A stretch of 64,000 nt of DNA from Helicobacter mustelae. GTDB lineage: Bacteria; Campylobacterota; Campylobacteria; Campylobacterales; Helicobacteraceae. A model generated the notes under the pieces. The model made no database searches, had not been told where the DNA came from, and saw only the letters and a list, made by a program, of their open reading frames with translations. The first letter of the stretch is position 1, and every line of letters starts with the position of its first letter. Positions 35,367-45,184 of this stretch are shown here, in pieces. The stretch is taken from assembly GCF_900476215.1 (NCBI RefSeq), contig NZ_LS483446.1, positions 1,302,001 through 1,366,000 on the forward strand, read 5' to 3'. The position numbers and the translations under genes were made by a program.

Positions 35367-36932
35367 TCACTCCCACTCAATCGTGCCTGGGGGTTTAGAA
35401 GTGATGTCATATACCACGCGATTGATGCCCGCCACTTCGTTGATGATTTTAGTAGAAACTGCTTCCAAAAAGCCATGGGGAAGATGTGCAAAGGTCGCTG
35501 TCATACCATCTAGTGCCTCCACAGCCCGCACACAAATGGTATTCTCATAGGTACGATTATCCCCCATAACACCCACGCTTTTGGTATTCAAAAGCACGCA
35601 AAACGCCTGCCACACTTTGTCATAAAGCCCTGCTTTGCGAAGTTCGTTGATAAAGATAGCATCTGCCTCCCTCAAAATCTCTAGGTCTTGTGGATTCACC
35701 TCACCCATGATACGGATAGCAAGCCCAGGTCCTGGAAAGGGATGGCGCAAAAGCATGGATTCTGGCATGCCTAGCTCTCTTCCCAAAGCCCTTACCTCAT
35801 CTTTAAATAGCTCTCTCAAAGGCTCGATGAGCTCAAATTGCATCCAATCCGGCAAGCCCCCTACGTTATGATGGCTTTTGATTGTCTTACTTGGTCCCTT
35901 CACACTCACAGATTCTATCACATCAGGATAGAGTGTGCCTTGTGCTAGGAATTTGATCTCGCCATTTGCATTATGCTTTTTTGCCTCTTTTTCAAAAACT
36001 TCGATGAAGGTCTCGCCTATGATTTTTCGCTTTTTCTCTGGATCGCTTACGCCCCTAAGCCTACTCAAAAAAATTTCGCTGGCATCCACTGTAATTAAAG
36101 GCACTTTGAGATGGTCTTTGAACATGGATTGCACCGCCTCCCTCTCGCCCTTGCGCAAAAGCCCCGTATCCACAAAAACCGGAATCAAATCCCCCCCGAT
36201 GGCACGATAAAGCAAGGTCGCCACGACACTAGAATCCACCCCGCCACTCACAGCACAAAGCACCTTGCCATCCTTGACTCTGCTGCGGATTCTAGCAATC
36301 TCAGATGCTGCGAAATTGCGCATATTCCAGCTAGTGTTTGCATTGCAAATAGATAGAGCGAAGTTTTGTAATATCTGCCCACCACACTCACTATGCACCA
36401 CTTCTGGATGGAATTGCAGGGCATAGATTTTTTTGTCCAGATTTGCAATTACACAATTTTGCGTATTCCCAGATTTTGCCAGCTCTACAAAGCCCTCTGG
36501 AATCTTCTCGACCTTATCAGCATGACTCATCCACACGATGGAATTTTGCGTCATATCGCGCAAAATTCCATTCTGCATGGAGTGGTCTTTGGGATCCAAA
36601 ACCTCCAAATGCGCCTTGCCAAATTCCTGAGCTTGTGCTCTGACTACCTTCCCACCAAAAAAATCCGCGATATATTGCATGCCATAGCAGATCCCAAGGA
36701 TAGGGATGCCAAGCTCAAAAATCCCATGATCTGGCCTGTAAGCACCCTCTTCATAAACGCTAGCAGGCCCACCGCTCAAGATAATGCCCTTGGGATTTCT
36801 TGCTTGGATGTGATGGATGTTTTCAAAATAGGGGATGATTTCTGTGTAGATGCCATATTCGCGCAGGCGTCTTGCAATCAATTGTGTGTATTGCGAACCA
36901 AAATCCAAAACCAAAATTTCTACCAAATTCAT
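35367..36932 (-). CDS. guaA: GMP synthase (glutamine-hydrolysing)
   Basis: Aminates XMP to GMP. 521 residues. The class I glutamine amidotransferase domain (1-200) has GICYGMQ and the catalytic triad His/Glu in [12 protein letters not shown]; the ATP pyrophosphatase domain has the PP-loop SGGVDSS (near 230); the dimerisation domain ends in the conserved [11 protein letters not shown]7 run lies in the coding strand (36191-36197), probably tolerated in this essential gene. No operon partner is seen. Confidence 0.97.
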   Translation of the reverse strand: MNLVEILVLDFGSQYTQLIARRLREYGIYTEIIPYFENIHHIQARNPKGIILSGGPASVYEEGAYRPDHGIFELGIPILGICYGMQYIADFFGGKVVRAQAQEFGKAHLEVLDPKDHSMQNGILRDMTQNSIVWMSHADKVEKIPEGFVELAKSGNTQNCVIANLDKKIYALQFHPEVVHSECGGQILQNFALSICNANTSWNMRNFAASEIARIRSRVKDGKVLCAVSGGVDSSVVATLLYRAIGGDLIPVFVDTGLLRKGEREAVQSMFKDHLKVPLITVDASEIFLSRLRGVSDPEKKRKIIGETFIEVFEKEAKKHNANGEIKFLAQGTLYPDVIESVSVKGPSKTIKSHHNVGGLPDWMQFELIEPLRELFKDEVRALGRELGMPESMLLRHPFPGPGLAIRIMGEVNPQDLEILREADAIFINELRKAGLYDKVWQAFCVLLNTKSVGVMGDNRTYENTICVRAVEALDGMTATFAHLPHGFLEAVSTKIINEVAGINRVVYDITSKPPGTIEWE

Positions 36933-37105
36933 TGCGCTACCTTCTTTCTTAATTTCCTAAATTTCATGCATTAAATCTCTTTGCCAGAGGGTGAAAATTG
37001 GGGGATATTATAAGAAATTTTGACTTTTATTTTAATAAAACTGCACCGCAGATGGACCCACTAGTTGCTTCCTGGGTATAAGCGAATCCACAAATTGATT
37101 CTGGT

Positions 37106-37963
37106 TTAGGGATTGATCCATGAGTTGATTTTTTTGTAGAAAATAAATCCGATACGTGGTAGATTCTCAGTATCCAAAACCTCCTGGTCTTGGTAGACAA
37201 TATCACCCTTGCAGTCCTTCAGAGAAAATCCTAAAATGGATTTTTCTTTTCCTTGTTGGAAAGAAATGTTCCAAGTGCTATAGCCTTTTTGAATCTTTGT
37301 ATTGAGCATGGAGAATTTTGCAAGCTCTTTGAAAATGGCATTTCTCACCTCTTGATTTTTGCCAGTGAACTTCACATTTACCTTTGGCTTTGGACTGTTC
37401 CTGGTCAAAATATTTTCCAAGGAAGAAAGACGCGGATCGTGGAATTCCCTTTTGGCGAATGCTTGGTAGATTGCCACTTGTTTTTGCAATTTGTCATAAA
37501 AATTGCTCGAGATAGCAAATTGCCTAGGAGTGATATACCTACAGGTTTGCACACCAGAGTTTTTGACATCATCAAGCATCTGGCCTAGATTCTTTCGGAC
37601 CTGTGAGATAAAGGAATCCCTTGCAATCCCCATCTGCACATAGTAGACATCATCGCTGAAATCTTGATGTAGTAAAGAAACATTCAAAAACTCCACATCG
37701 CTAACATCTAGCGACACTTGCTGCTGTGCGGAGGTTTTGAACTTCTGGTCATCCCTTTGGCGTCGCAAGGAAGAAGAAGCATCCACACTCACACTAATCG
37801 TGCTTGCCAAATCTAGTAGGGCACTTTGCTTGGCCTCCCTGAGGCTAGAACCACTGCCTAACCCAAAGAGCATGAACGCATCATCTGCAGGAGATAAAAA
37901 CCATCCCGGAGGTGTAGCAAATGACGCCGCACTCAGCAAAAATGCCCAAACAAGCTTTTTCAT
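37106..37963 (-). CDS. LPP20-family exported protein
   Basis: 285 residues with a signal peptide (KKLVWAFLLSAASFATPPGWF) but no lipobox. The segment GLGSGSSLREAKQSALLDLASTISVSV is the LPP20-domain start, followed by a helix-strand region with VYYVQMGIARDSF. The C-terminal 130 residues are unassigned. The start overlaps the next LPP20 lipoprotein gene by four bases. H. pylori carries a similar set of small envelope proteins around lpp20. Confidence 0.75.
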   Translation of the reverse strand: MKKLVWAFLLSAASFATPPGWFLSPADDAFMLFGLGSGSSLREAKQSALLDLASTISVSVDASSSLRRQRDDQKFKTSAQQQVSLDVSDVEFLNVSLLHQDFSDDVYYVQMGIARDSFISQVRKNLGQMLDDVKNSGVQTCRYITPRQFAISSNFYDKLQKQVAIYQAFAKREFHDPRLSSLENILTRNSPKPKVNVKFTGKNQEVRNAIFKELAKFSMLNTKIQKGYSTWNISFQQGKEKSILGFSLKDCKGDIVYQDQEVLDTENLPRIGFIFYKKINSWINP

Positions 37964-38493
37964 TTCTTCGCAGTTGGAGTGCTTGTAGTTGGTGTGGCCA
38001 AAATCTGGCTAGGCTTTAAATCTTTAAACTGCTTACTAAGCTTATTTTGCAATTCCTTAGTAGAACTTTTGTCCAATCTCACGAGCACATAGATTCTCGC
38101 GCCATCATCATCAATCCAAGTATCCTCTACTCTGACCCCTTGCATATCACGCTGTGCTGCTTCCTGGACGATATTTTTTACCACTTCATCCACCTGATCA
38201 TTGACTCTCGTGCCTTCTTTTCTAAGATTTGTATGGACGATTACTTCGATTTTTTTGGCGAGTTCAGCACGAGCGGATGTAGTCGCCTCTGTTCTTGCAA
38301 ACTGGACATTTTTGTCGATGATTGGCGCATCACCCACTGCACTATAATCTCCATCTGCTCCATTGAGAACCCATTTTGGTGCATTTTCCCAGCCCACCGC
38401 TTCCTTTGCTTGATCGCTGATGCTATTCCCTGCACAACCTGCTAAAACAAGCGCAAACAAACCCATTGCCAAATTCTGTAGTGTTTTTTTCAT
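37960..38493 (-). CDS. LPP20-type outer-membrane lipoprotein
   Basis: 177 residues with a lipobox LAGC after a hydrophobic helix, so it is lipidated. The mature part shows the LPP20 motif: PKWV near residue 42, ARTEATTSARAELAKKIEV and IYVLVRLDKSSTKEL. The family includes H. pylori Lpp20 and Campylobacter FlgP, a flagellar basal-disk protein, so a link to the flagellum or outer membrane is possible. The C-terminus is Thr/Pro-rich. Middle gene of a four-gene lipoprotein series. Confidence 0.8.
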   Translation of the reverse strand: MKKTLQNLAMGLFALVLAGCAGNSISDQAKEAVGWENAPKWVLNGADGDYSAVGDAPIIDKNVQFARTEATTSARAELAKKIEVIVHTNLRKEGTRVNDQVDEVVKNIVQEAAQRDMQGVRVEDTWIDDDGARIYVLVRLDKSSTKELQNKLSKQFKDLKPSQILATPTTSTPTAKK

Positions 38494-38504
38494 TTTCTAT
38501 CCTT

Positions 38505-39116
38505 TTACCATAAATTTGCATTTCCCATTTTGGAAACCTCTTGCTGATTATCCCAAATCACCACACCAGTTTTGATATCTGTAAGTGTAAGCAAAATGTA
38601 ATAATCAACCTTCTTGGTTTCCCCCATTCGATGCACACTCTGCCCAATCCTTCCAGAAAGCGAAAGGGTTGGAGCGACCAATGTACCCTCTTCTGTGGTG
38701 GTATATTGATTGAATTCTTTGTTGTTGCGCATATTGCGCACGTCCTGAATCATCCCATCCATAGAAGCCCCACCTCTAGCCATCGCCATCGTGAGTTTAA
38801 ATTTCCCACTTTTCCGCATCGCACGGGTGAGCTCTCTACTCAAACTCTCTACATCGATTTTTTGAGTGGTGTCATTGATGATATCAGAGATTGCAACAAC
38901 CCTGGGATTGCTGGTCTTGATTTTCTGCACATAGGGATCTTGCATGAGGGATTCTATCATGTCTTGCATGACCTTTTTGAGATTCTCATAATCCAATCCC
39001 ATCGTCACAAATTTGCTATCTGGACTCACTTCCATCGCCTTAGGACCGCAGCCAGCTAACATAAATGCTAGTGCAAATATTAACGTGCCAAAAATCTTTG
39101 TTTTCTTCACGCACAC
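38505..39116 (-). CDS. LpoB-like lipoprotein
   Basis: 203 residues with lipobox LAGC. The mature part (PRVVAISDIINDTTQKIDVESLSRELTRAMRKSGKFKL) is the LpoB/YcfM pattern, and APTLSLSGRIGQ with DYYILLTLTDIKTGVVIWDN completes it. In enterobacteria LpoB activates PBP1B; in marine bacteria relatives (FlgO/FlgT region) are flagellar. Which role applies here is not clear. It stands between the LPP20 gene and a COG3014 gene, an arrangement found in many proteobacteria. Confidence 0.78.
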   Translation of the reverse strand: MCVKKTKIFGTLIFALAFMLAGCGPKAMEVSPDSKFVTMGLDYENLKKVMQDMIESLMQDPYVQKIKTSNPRVVAISDIINDTTQKIDVESLSRELTRAMRKSGKFKLTMAMARGGASMDGMIQDVRNMRNNKEFNQYTTTEEGTLVAPTLSLSGRIGQSVHRMGETKKVDYYILLTLTDIKTGVVIWDNQQEVSKMGNANLW

Positions 39117-39120
39117 TCCT

Positions 39121-40650
39121 TTAATTCAAAATTCTCATGAAAAGCTTGCTGCCTACATTTCGCACATACACAATCGCGTCCTTTTCTTGATTGGGTATGC
39201 TAAATTGTAGCGCAGTTTTACCATCGACTTGTAAACTTTTTTCACCTGCAGTGTTTTCAATTCGCAAAATATAAAAGCTGTTGGGCAATGCCGTGATCAT
39301 CCTAGTATCTGCACTAATCATCAAGCTATACCCAAGACTAAGCAAAAACCCCAGTCCCCCAAATCCAAAGATTTGTCTTCCAGCCTCATCACCAATATAA
39401 GCAATGACAGCTGGAGGGATGCTACGCAAGATTGCCCTTGTCCTCACCCCTGGCATCCGCTTATAAAACTCTGTCTGGATCAAATCCTGCATATTAAAAA
39501 ATTTGTGCGCAAAAACATTATCAACCTGATAGCTTGTAGCAAAATCTCTCCCCTTCACTAGCTTTGGCTCCGCATAAGTAATCATGATGCCATCCGTGGC
39601 CAAAGCAATGAAGGGGGATACTTCATTATCCAATGCCTCTGCATCATCTGCGTTATCCATCGCACTATCCATTACCGCAGCAGAAGCAAACATGACCCCG
39701 GGATTGAGGAAATTGGCTGGATCCATGGGCAAAGGCAAGGAGACAACTAGAGAGTCTTTGAAAGCACTCCTGCCATCTTCAATAATCACCCAGATATAGC
39801 GCTTTTTATCCCCCCTTTCTCGAGCTCTCAAAATCTCTCTATCCTGCCTGGGGATGAGCGCTAATGTATCCCTGCTCATGGAAGCGATTGAGGAATAATC
39901 TCCCTCCTTCATTTCAAACAAAAATTTCAAATAAGGGATCATGGGATTGATGTATTTTTCATGAATTTCTGGCAGCTTGGTGTGGTTGCTTTTGGCAAAA
40001 TCCATGCCGATTGCCACATACTGATCTCTTTTTGAGGAATGCTTGTTTACGTCTTTGATTTTATCAAGGTCTTGATTTGCATTTTCAAGCTCTTTGGCAT
40101 AATAAGCCTTTGCATCATCTTGACGCTCCAAGGCCTGATTGAGATACACCCTTGCATCATTGTTTTCATCGCGACTCATAGCATCTAAAGCTAGATAATA
40201 ATTGACCATGCTTGCCTCATAAAGATAGATGGGATAGGGCAGCGAGCTATCTGATGTCAAAACCGCACCCACATCACCAAAGAAACTTTTGGCAAAGTTG
40301 TGCATACTTCTTTGCATATTGGAATCTGCAGCAAGTAGCAAATCCTTGGCATCAGGCTTGTCTAGATAAAAGCCCGCAATGCCACCTTGCACCTCCCACA
40401 ATAAATCATCCCTGCCCTTTTTTTTCTGATGCAAGCCTACTTCTTTGGATTCACCCTCTTTTGCAGAATTATTTTTAGATTTTCTAGAGCTCTCAGGAAT
40501 GTGCAGCATTTTTTTGGCAAGGCTGTAAGCTGCATCCAAATTCCCCCCATAATAATCCTCATTAAACCGCTCCAGATTCCTGTTTGCGCAACCAACAAAA
40601 AATATTATTATTAACAAATAAAATATTTTATTTGCACATGTTAATGCCAC
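39121..40650 (-). CDS. COG3014-family lipoprotein
   Basis: 509 residues, lipobox VGC at about residue 21 after a hydrophobic stretch. Two TPR-like helical parts follow: LERFNEDYYGGNLDAAYSLAKKM and YYLALDAMSRDENNDARVYLNQALERQ. The C-terminal half has beta-rich PNSFYILRI and IVYVRNVGS. COG3014 proteins occur beside LpoB and LPP20 genes, as here, and their function is unknown. First gene of the series; its start may be served by promoters in 40651-40818, where no other gene is seen. Confidence 0.78.
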   Translation of the reverse strand: MALTCANKIFYLLIIIFFVGCANRNLERFNEDYYGGNLDAAYSLAKKMLHIPESSRKSKNNSAKEGESKEVGLHQKKKGRDDLLWEVQGGIAGFYLDKPDAKDLLLAADSNMQRSMHNFAKSFFGDVGAVLTSDSSLPYPIYLYEASMVNYYLALDAMSRDENNDARVYLNQALERQDDAKAYYAKELENANQDLDKIKDVNKHSSKRDQYVAIGMDFAKSNHTKLPEIHEKYINPMIPYLKFLFEMKEGDYSSIASMSRDTLALIPRQDREILRARERGDKKRYIWVIIEDGRSAFKDSLVVSLPLPMDPANFLNPGVMFASAAVMDSAMDNADDAEALDNEVSPFIALATDGIMITYAEPKLVKGRDFATSYQVDNVFAHKFFNMQDLIQTEFYKRMPGVRTRAILRSIPPAVIAYIGDEAGRQIFGFGGLGFLLSLGYSLMISADTRMITALPNSFYILRIENTAGEKSLQVDGKTALQFSIPNQEKDAIVYVRNVGSKLFMRILN

Positions 40651-40818
40651 AGAATCTTCCTAATTTCTTCATAATTTTATTATATCAATTGAGTTTTTTT
40701 CTTCGGTAATCCTTGAGACAAAAAGGCGTAATTAGGAGTTTTTCATTAGATTTCATTCCTTTGTGACAAACAAAACAATCCAAATCCAGAGAAAAACAAA
40801 AATAAAAATCCCAGTGGT

Positions 40819-41646
40819 TTAGAGCATCTTCATGCTCATGTCTATCCACACAGCCTTATGAATCAATGCTCCTGAGCTAATGGCATCCACGCCTGTTTTT
40901 GCATATTCTAAAAGATTTTCTTTGGTGATGTCTCCGCTGGCCTCCAATAGTACATGAGCATGATTGGCATCGCGGTAAGCCACGACTTCCTTGATGCTCT
41001 TTCTGTCCATATTATCACACATCACGATATCTACACCCGCACTCATGGCGATCTTGGCAAATTCCACACTCTCGCTCTCAATCTCAATCTTGCTCGTCCA
41101 GGGGATTTTTTTCCTAGCATTTTCTATCCACTCTTTGAGACTAGAGTGAGAGATGTATCTAAGATGCGTGTCTTTGAGCATCAATGCATCATCTAGCCCC
41201 AAGCGATGATTTTTTCCCCCGCCATTTCGCACAGAATATTTCTCAAAAACACGCAGCAAGGGCCTAGTCTTTCGCGTGTCCAAAAGCTCCACCCCACTAC
41301 CCTCCAAAATCTCCACATAGCCCCTAGTTTGCGTAGCAATCCCACTGGAATGCTGCAAGATATTCAGAATGCAGCGCTCTAATTTCAATAATAAAGTGTA
41401 GCTCCCCTCCAATTCCAAAAGCCCATCTCCATGCACAAAACCATCACCATCTTTTTTGAAAAATCTCGCAGCAATGCCCTCCAACTCACACAAGCGCCGC
41501 ACATAAAGCTCACCAGAAAAAATGCCCTGGCTTTTTGCCTTGATCATTGCCTTTGCCCTGATGTCTTGGGTCACTAGATGCTCAAACAAATCCCCCCTAC
41601 CAATATCCTCATCCATCATGGCATACAAAAACTCCTCCATCCTCAT
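40819..41646 (-). CDS. nadC: Nicotinate-nucleotide pyrophosphorylase (carboxylating)
   Basis: Converts quinolinate and PRPP to nicotinate mononucleotide. 275 residues from the ATG at 41646, which overlaps the nadA TGA by one base (TGATG); an earlier TTG is less likely. Conserved parts include HSSGIATQTRGYVE, LDTRKTRPLLRVFEKYSVRNGGG and DIVMCDNM. Gene order nadC-nadA-psd is as in H. pylori. Confidence 0.96.
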   Translation of the reverse strand: MRMEEFLYAMMDEDIGRGDLFEHLVTQDIRAKAMIKAKSQGIFSGELYVRRLCELEGIAARFFKKDGDGFVHGDGLLELEGSYTLLLKLERCILNILQHSSGIATQTRGYVEILEGSGVELLDTRKTRPLLRVFEKYSVRNGGGKNHRLGLDDALMLKDTHLRYISHSSLKEWIENARKKIPWTSKIEIESESVEFAKIAMSAGVDIVMCDNMDRKSIKEVVAYRDANHAHVLLEASGDITKENLLEYAKTGVDAISSGALIHKAVWIDMSMKML

Positions 41647-42632
41647 CAACAAACCTCCAGCATTCTTCGCAGCGCTAGTGCAGCATCCTTGCGCACATGC
41701 TCCTCTAATAGGATTTCATTGAAGATGCGATTTTGGTCATAGGCAGAGAGAAGTTTGTAAATATCACCAAGACTAGTCTCATTCATCGTGGGGCATTCAG
41801 GGATGGTGCTAGAGAGTACAAAGGTATTCTTACTGCCCTTGCGCAGACGAGAAACTAGATTGTATTCTGTGCCAACGGCAATAGTTTTTTCTTTGGGTAG
41901 GCTATTGACATAGGAGATGATCTGACTCGTAGAGCCTACAAAATCTGCCTTTTGCACAACTTCTGGCTTGCATTCTGGGTGCACGATGATGGCGATGTCT
42001 TCATAATTTTCCCGAAAAAAATCCACATCCTCTGGAGTGAAGAGCTGATGCACGGAGCAAAAACCATTGTAGCAAACCACCTGAGCATCCAACACCTTCT
42101 CCTTGCTATCCACGCCCAAAACCCCACATCTCAATCCATAGAGATTGGAGAGATTCTCCCCCAAACAACGATCTGGTAAGAAAAAGATCTTTTTTTCTTC
42201 TTTGAGCGCGATTTCAAAGATCTTCTTTGCATTGGAGCTGGTGCACACTAGCCCACCCATGGCTCCGACTTTTGCCTTCACCTCCACACTGGAATTGATA
42301 TAAGTCACAGGTAGGACATCCCTGATACCATAGTCTTGGAGTAACTGCAAGGAGCGATCATAATAATCACTGCTAATCATTCTTGCCATGGAACAGCAGG
42401 CGATTTTTGGCATGAGCACACGCTTGTGAGGGGCTAGGATTTTCACACTCTCACCCATAAAACCAACACCACAAAATATCACCAAATCTCTAGAATCCTG
42501 TGTGGCTTTTTTAGCCAACTCCAAACTATCTCCAGAAAAATCTGCCAAATCTACAATCTCATCTTTTTGGTAAAAATGCGAAACAAGTAGAGCATGATGT
42601 TTTTGCAACAATGCCTTAATTTGCGCTTCCAT
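41646..42632 (-). CDS. nadA: Quinolinate synthase A
   Basis: 4Fe-4S enzyme joining iminoaspartate and dihydroxyacetone phosphate to quinolinate. 328 residues. Cluster cysteines are seen in FCGVGFMGES, LVCTSSNAKK and PECPTMNETS, and YINSSVEVKAKVGAMG is a family block. Overlaps nadC. No nadB is in the window; the aspartate oxidase must lie elsewhere. Confidence 0.96.
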   Translation of the reverse strand: MEAQIKALLQKHHALLVSHFYQKDEIVDLADFSGDSLELAKKATQDSRDLVIFCGVGFMGESVKILAPHKRVLMPKIACCSMARMISSDYYDRSLQLLQDYGIRDVLPVTYINSSVEVKAKVGAMGGLVCTSSNAKKIFEIALKEEKKIFFLPDRCLGENLSNLYGLRCGVLGVDSKEKVLDAQVVCYNGFCSVHQLFTPEDVDFFRENYEDIAIIVHPECKPEVVQKADFVGSTSQIISYVNSLPKEKTIAVGTEYNLVSRLRKGSKNTFVLSSTIPECPTMNETSLGDIYKLLSAYDQNRIFNEILLEEHVRKDAALALRRMLEVC

Positions 42633-42641
42633 TTGCTTCCC

Positions 42642-43421
42642 TTAAAATCTCCCTATACTCTGGCCAAAGAGCACCTTCTGTCCCAATGCGATATCAAGAC
42701 TGAGATGTTTACCAAATACCACCACAGTAGACCCCATCTCAAACATGCCAATCTCCTGGCCTTTTTTGAGAAAAATACTTCTTTCATAAGAAAAGTTAGA
42801 ATCTTGATTGGCAATGGCATTGGTTTGTACTCTTGGCTCAAAATGCACCAGCATTTTACCAACATTTAACGCGCCCACAGCAACAAAGAAAAATCTTTCT
42901 CCATTTTTGTCCTTTGCCACAATCACCACCCGCTCATTTTGGATGAAAAGATTTTGATTTTTTTTCAAAGAGGGCATGTTTACGGGCAAAAGCTTGCCTC
43001 CAAAATAACGCACCTCCAAAACCTCCAAATCACAGGGGCTGTGATAGCGATGATAATCTCTTGGAGAGAGATAATAATTTATAAAACCATAACCCTGACC
43101 AAGCTCCTCTCCTAGCAATTGACTCACGCTATATTCCATGCCCTTAATCTGCAGGGCTCTGCCCTGACACACCTGGCCAAATTCTGTTACCAGACTATCT
43201 GTGGGAGAAATCATGATGCTTGGATCTTCATCAAAGCTTCTTTTGTTTTTGAGTGCACGGGTGAAGAGTGCATTGAGCGTTTTGTAATGTTCCACCCCAT
43301 GAAAATCGCTAAGGTCAATGTCAAAAATCCTTACATACATGCGGTTGATAAATCTCTGAATCCAAGCAGGGAAGGCATGTCCTGCAAATCTTCCAAAAAT
43401 CCTTGAGATTTTATTGGTCAT
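42642..43421 (-). CDS. psd: Phosphatidylserine decarboxylase proenzyme
   Basis: Makes phosphatidylethanolamine in the inner membrane. 259 residues from the ATG at 43421, supported by AGGAG five bases upstream; earlier in-frame starts have no site. The active His is in YYLSPRDYHRYHSPCD and the self-cleavage GST motif, which gives the pyruvoyl group, is in FEMGSTVVVF near residue 228. It overlaps the end of the upstream transferase gene by 11 bp. Confidence 0.95.
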   Translation of the reverse strand: MTNKISRIFGRFAGHAFPAWIQRFINRMYVRIFDIDLSDFHGVEHYKTLNALFTRALKNKRSFDEDPSIMISPTDSLVTEFGQVCQGRALQIKGMEYSVSQLLGEELGQGYGFINYYLSPRDYHRYHSPCDLEVLEVRYFGGKLLPVNMPSLKKNQNLFIQNERVVIVAKDKNGERFFFVAVGALNVGKMLVHFEPRVQTNAIANQDSNFSYERSIFLKKGQEIGMFEMGSTVVVFGKHLSLDIALGQKVLFGQSIGRF

Positions 43422-44148
43422 CAATACTCCTAAAGGGTTTATAATCTGGCACATCAAAAAGATCTGGTTGATTACATAGAATTTCAAAGGGTTTGAACTT
43501 GGATTTGTAGCCCAAACTTGGATGTCCTTCTATCCAATACCCAGGATAAAAATAGGGAATTCCCCTCTGCCTTGCAATATGGAACTGGGTCAAGATATTA
43601 AAAACACCAAGACTGCGCTTCTCAAAATCATGGTCATAAAAAAAATAAATCGCACTGATTAAATCCTCTAAAATATCCACATATCCCACACCAAGCAGAA
43701 TCCCATCCAAAAAATAATTCAGCTCATAGCCAAAATTTCTACCCCCTGCCACAAAAGTATCATAGTAATAGCGCTCATCCACACTCTTGTAATGCCATTG
43801 TTTTTTTTCCTCCATGACTCTGTGGTATTTATTGTAAAGCTGCAATTTTTCCTCACTGAAGGAAGGTTTTTGCAAAATCACTTCCAAGTCTTGATTTTTC
43901 CTTATGATGCGTCTGTGAATTCTAGATGGGATGAACTGCGCGATGTTTTGGCGGATGGTTTTACAAGCATCACAAGATTGGCAAACAGGAACAAAAAAAC
44001 ACTCTCCAAACCTCCTCCAACCCCTGGCTAAAAGGCCCGCATAAAAGTATTCACTACACTCCTCAATATAAAAATAGCGAAAAAAACTCTCTTTGTTTTT
44101 CAGATAGCTGCATTCAGATCGCTCTGAAAAAAATTCTACGATTTTCAA
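43411..44148 (-). CDS. bpt: Aspartate/glutamate leucyltransferase
   Basis: Adds leucine from Leu-tRNA to N-terminal Asp or Glu, marking proteins for ClpS/ClpP degradation (Bpt, Ate-like). 245 residues. The N-terminal SCDACKTIR cysteines and YYDTFVAGG..., LGVGYVDIL, SAIYFFYDHDFEKRSLG and YPGYWIEGHPSLGYKSKFKPFEIL are family features. Overlaps its neighbours by a few bases. Confidence 0.9.
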   Translation of the reverse strand: MKIVEFFSERSECSYLKNKESFFRYFYIEECSEYFYAGLLARGWRRFGECFFVPVCQSCDACKTIRQNIAQFIPSRIHRRIIRKNQDLEVILQKPSFSEEKLQLYNKYHRVMEEKKQWHYKSVDERYYYDTFVAGGRNFGYELNYFLDGILLGVGYVDILEDLISAIYFFYDHDFEKRSLGVFNILTQFHIARQRGIPYFYPGYWIEGHPSLGYKSKFKPFEILCNQPDLFDVPDYKPFRSIDDQ

Positions 44149-44645
44149 AAAGACTCGATATCAGCTAATTTCAATGTGAATTCCACTTCGCCACGCCCAA
44201 TACGCAACTCTTTTGCGATGGAATCCACGCTCCATCCCTCTTGAAATAGTGCGATGATGCGCCTCTCATCAATATCATTATTATTCCCCACATAGCCAAA
44301 ATCTCGTACGCGATTCTCTAATCGAAGAATCTTTTCTTCAAAATAATTATGCTCATTTTTGCTATGTTCCTTAATTTCTTTGAGCTGCTGATAAAAGTTA
44401 CTCAACCCCACTTCCATATTGCTTTGGAAATCATCACCCAGGGCCAGGGATTTTTCTTTGCTCTGTATTTCTTTCATGGCCTTTTGAAGCTGGTGCATCT
44501 CTGTGGTGATATGGTCAATGGATGCCTCTAATAAATTGTGTTTTTTGGTATTTTCTTTTTGCTTGACAAAGACATATGCTAAAACCCCAACCAAAACAAG
44601 GATCACAGATACAGCAGCAATTCCTAGTGTCATCTCATTTATCAT
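44145..44645 (-). CDS. Membrane-anchored coiled-coil protein with a C-terminal HTH-like end
   Basis: 166 residues: an N-terminal transmembrane helix (GIAAVSVILVLVGVLAYVFV), a coiled coil about 35-120, and a C-terminal RRIIALFQEGWSVDSIAKELRIGRGEVEFTL segment that looks like a short helix-turn-helix of the DUF2802/DUF6115 type. It is conserved at this place in H. pylori (near HP1358). Function unknown. Confidence 0.65.
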   Translation of the reverse strand: MINEMTLGIAAVSVILVLVGVLAYVFVKQKENTKKHNLLEASIDHITTEMHQLQKAMKEIQSKEKSLALGDDFQSNMEVGLSNFYQQLKEIKEHSKNEHNYFEEKILRLENRVRDFGYVGNNNDIDERRIIALFQEGWSVDSIAKELRIGRGEVEFTLKLADIESF

Positions 44646-45175
44646 TTCTGATCCCTCAAATATTTCTGTGCTCTGATATTTGCCATCTCTGTATTTGCAA
44701 TATAATTGTCAAAATCCTCGATGTCACTGGGATGCATTTTTGTAATCTGCAAAACCCTATCGCTCAGCGCAAGGGCAAATAAGGCAATAATTCTATCAGA
44801 AAAAACCGGCAAAACAAAACGCAGATAATAGCTCTGGCCCTCTACAAGATTCCCATCTCTCAAATACATCACTCCATGTCCAAGCGCTGCAATTTGATCC
44901 TTTTTCTCAAGCCTTTGCAATAACTCTTCTTCCCCAAAAAGCTTTCTTTCAATTTTTGCGATCTTTTTATAAAGCTCTAGCAAAATCTCCACAATCAGCC
45001 CATCTTTCCCTTGCTCTGCCGCACTCCAGTCTTTGAGTTTTTCATACGCTGCACCAAGCCTATGATACTCCTCCAAATAAGCTCCATCATCTCTACTAAG
45101 TTCAATGGCAATGGCGCTTTCCACCACCCGAGTGTTGATTCCTCTGGTTTTGCAAAAATCATATAATGCATGCAT
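44642..45175 (-). CDS. Conserved Helicobacter protein of unknown function
   Basis: 177 residues, cytosolic by sequence, largely helical at first (KLKDWSAAEQGKDGLIVEILLELYKKIAKIERKLFG), then GHGVMYLRDGNLVEGQSYYLRFVLP, a beta segment reminiscent of PilZ-like folds. A relative sits at the same place in H. pylori. It overlaps the next gene by four bases (ATGA). Confidence 0.65.
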   Translation of the reverse strand: MHALYDFCKTRGINTRVVESAIAIELSRDDGAYLEEYHRLGAAYEKLKDWSAAEQGKDGLIVEILLELYKKIAKIERKLFGEEELLQRLEKKDQIAALGHGVMYLRDGNLVEGQSYYLRFVLPVFSDRIIALFALALSDRVLQITKMHPSDIEDFDNYIANTEMANIRAQKYLRDQK

Positions 45176-45184
45176 GAAAAATCC

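Noticed and set aside
36191-36197. C7/G7 run inside guaA as a phase-variation tract
   Set aside because: Short, in a conserved GGD context of an essential enzyme; the run follows from the codons and a frameshift would be lethal without guanine salvage.
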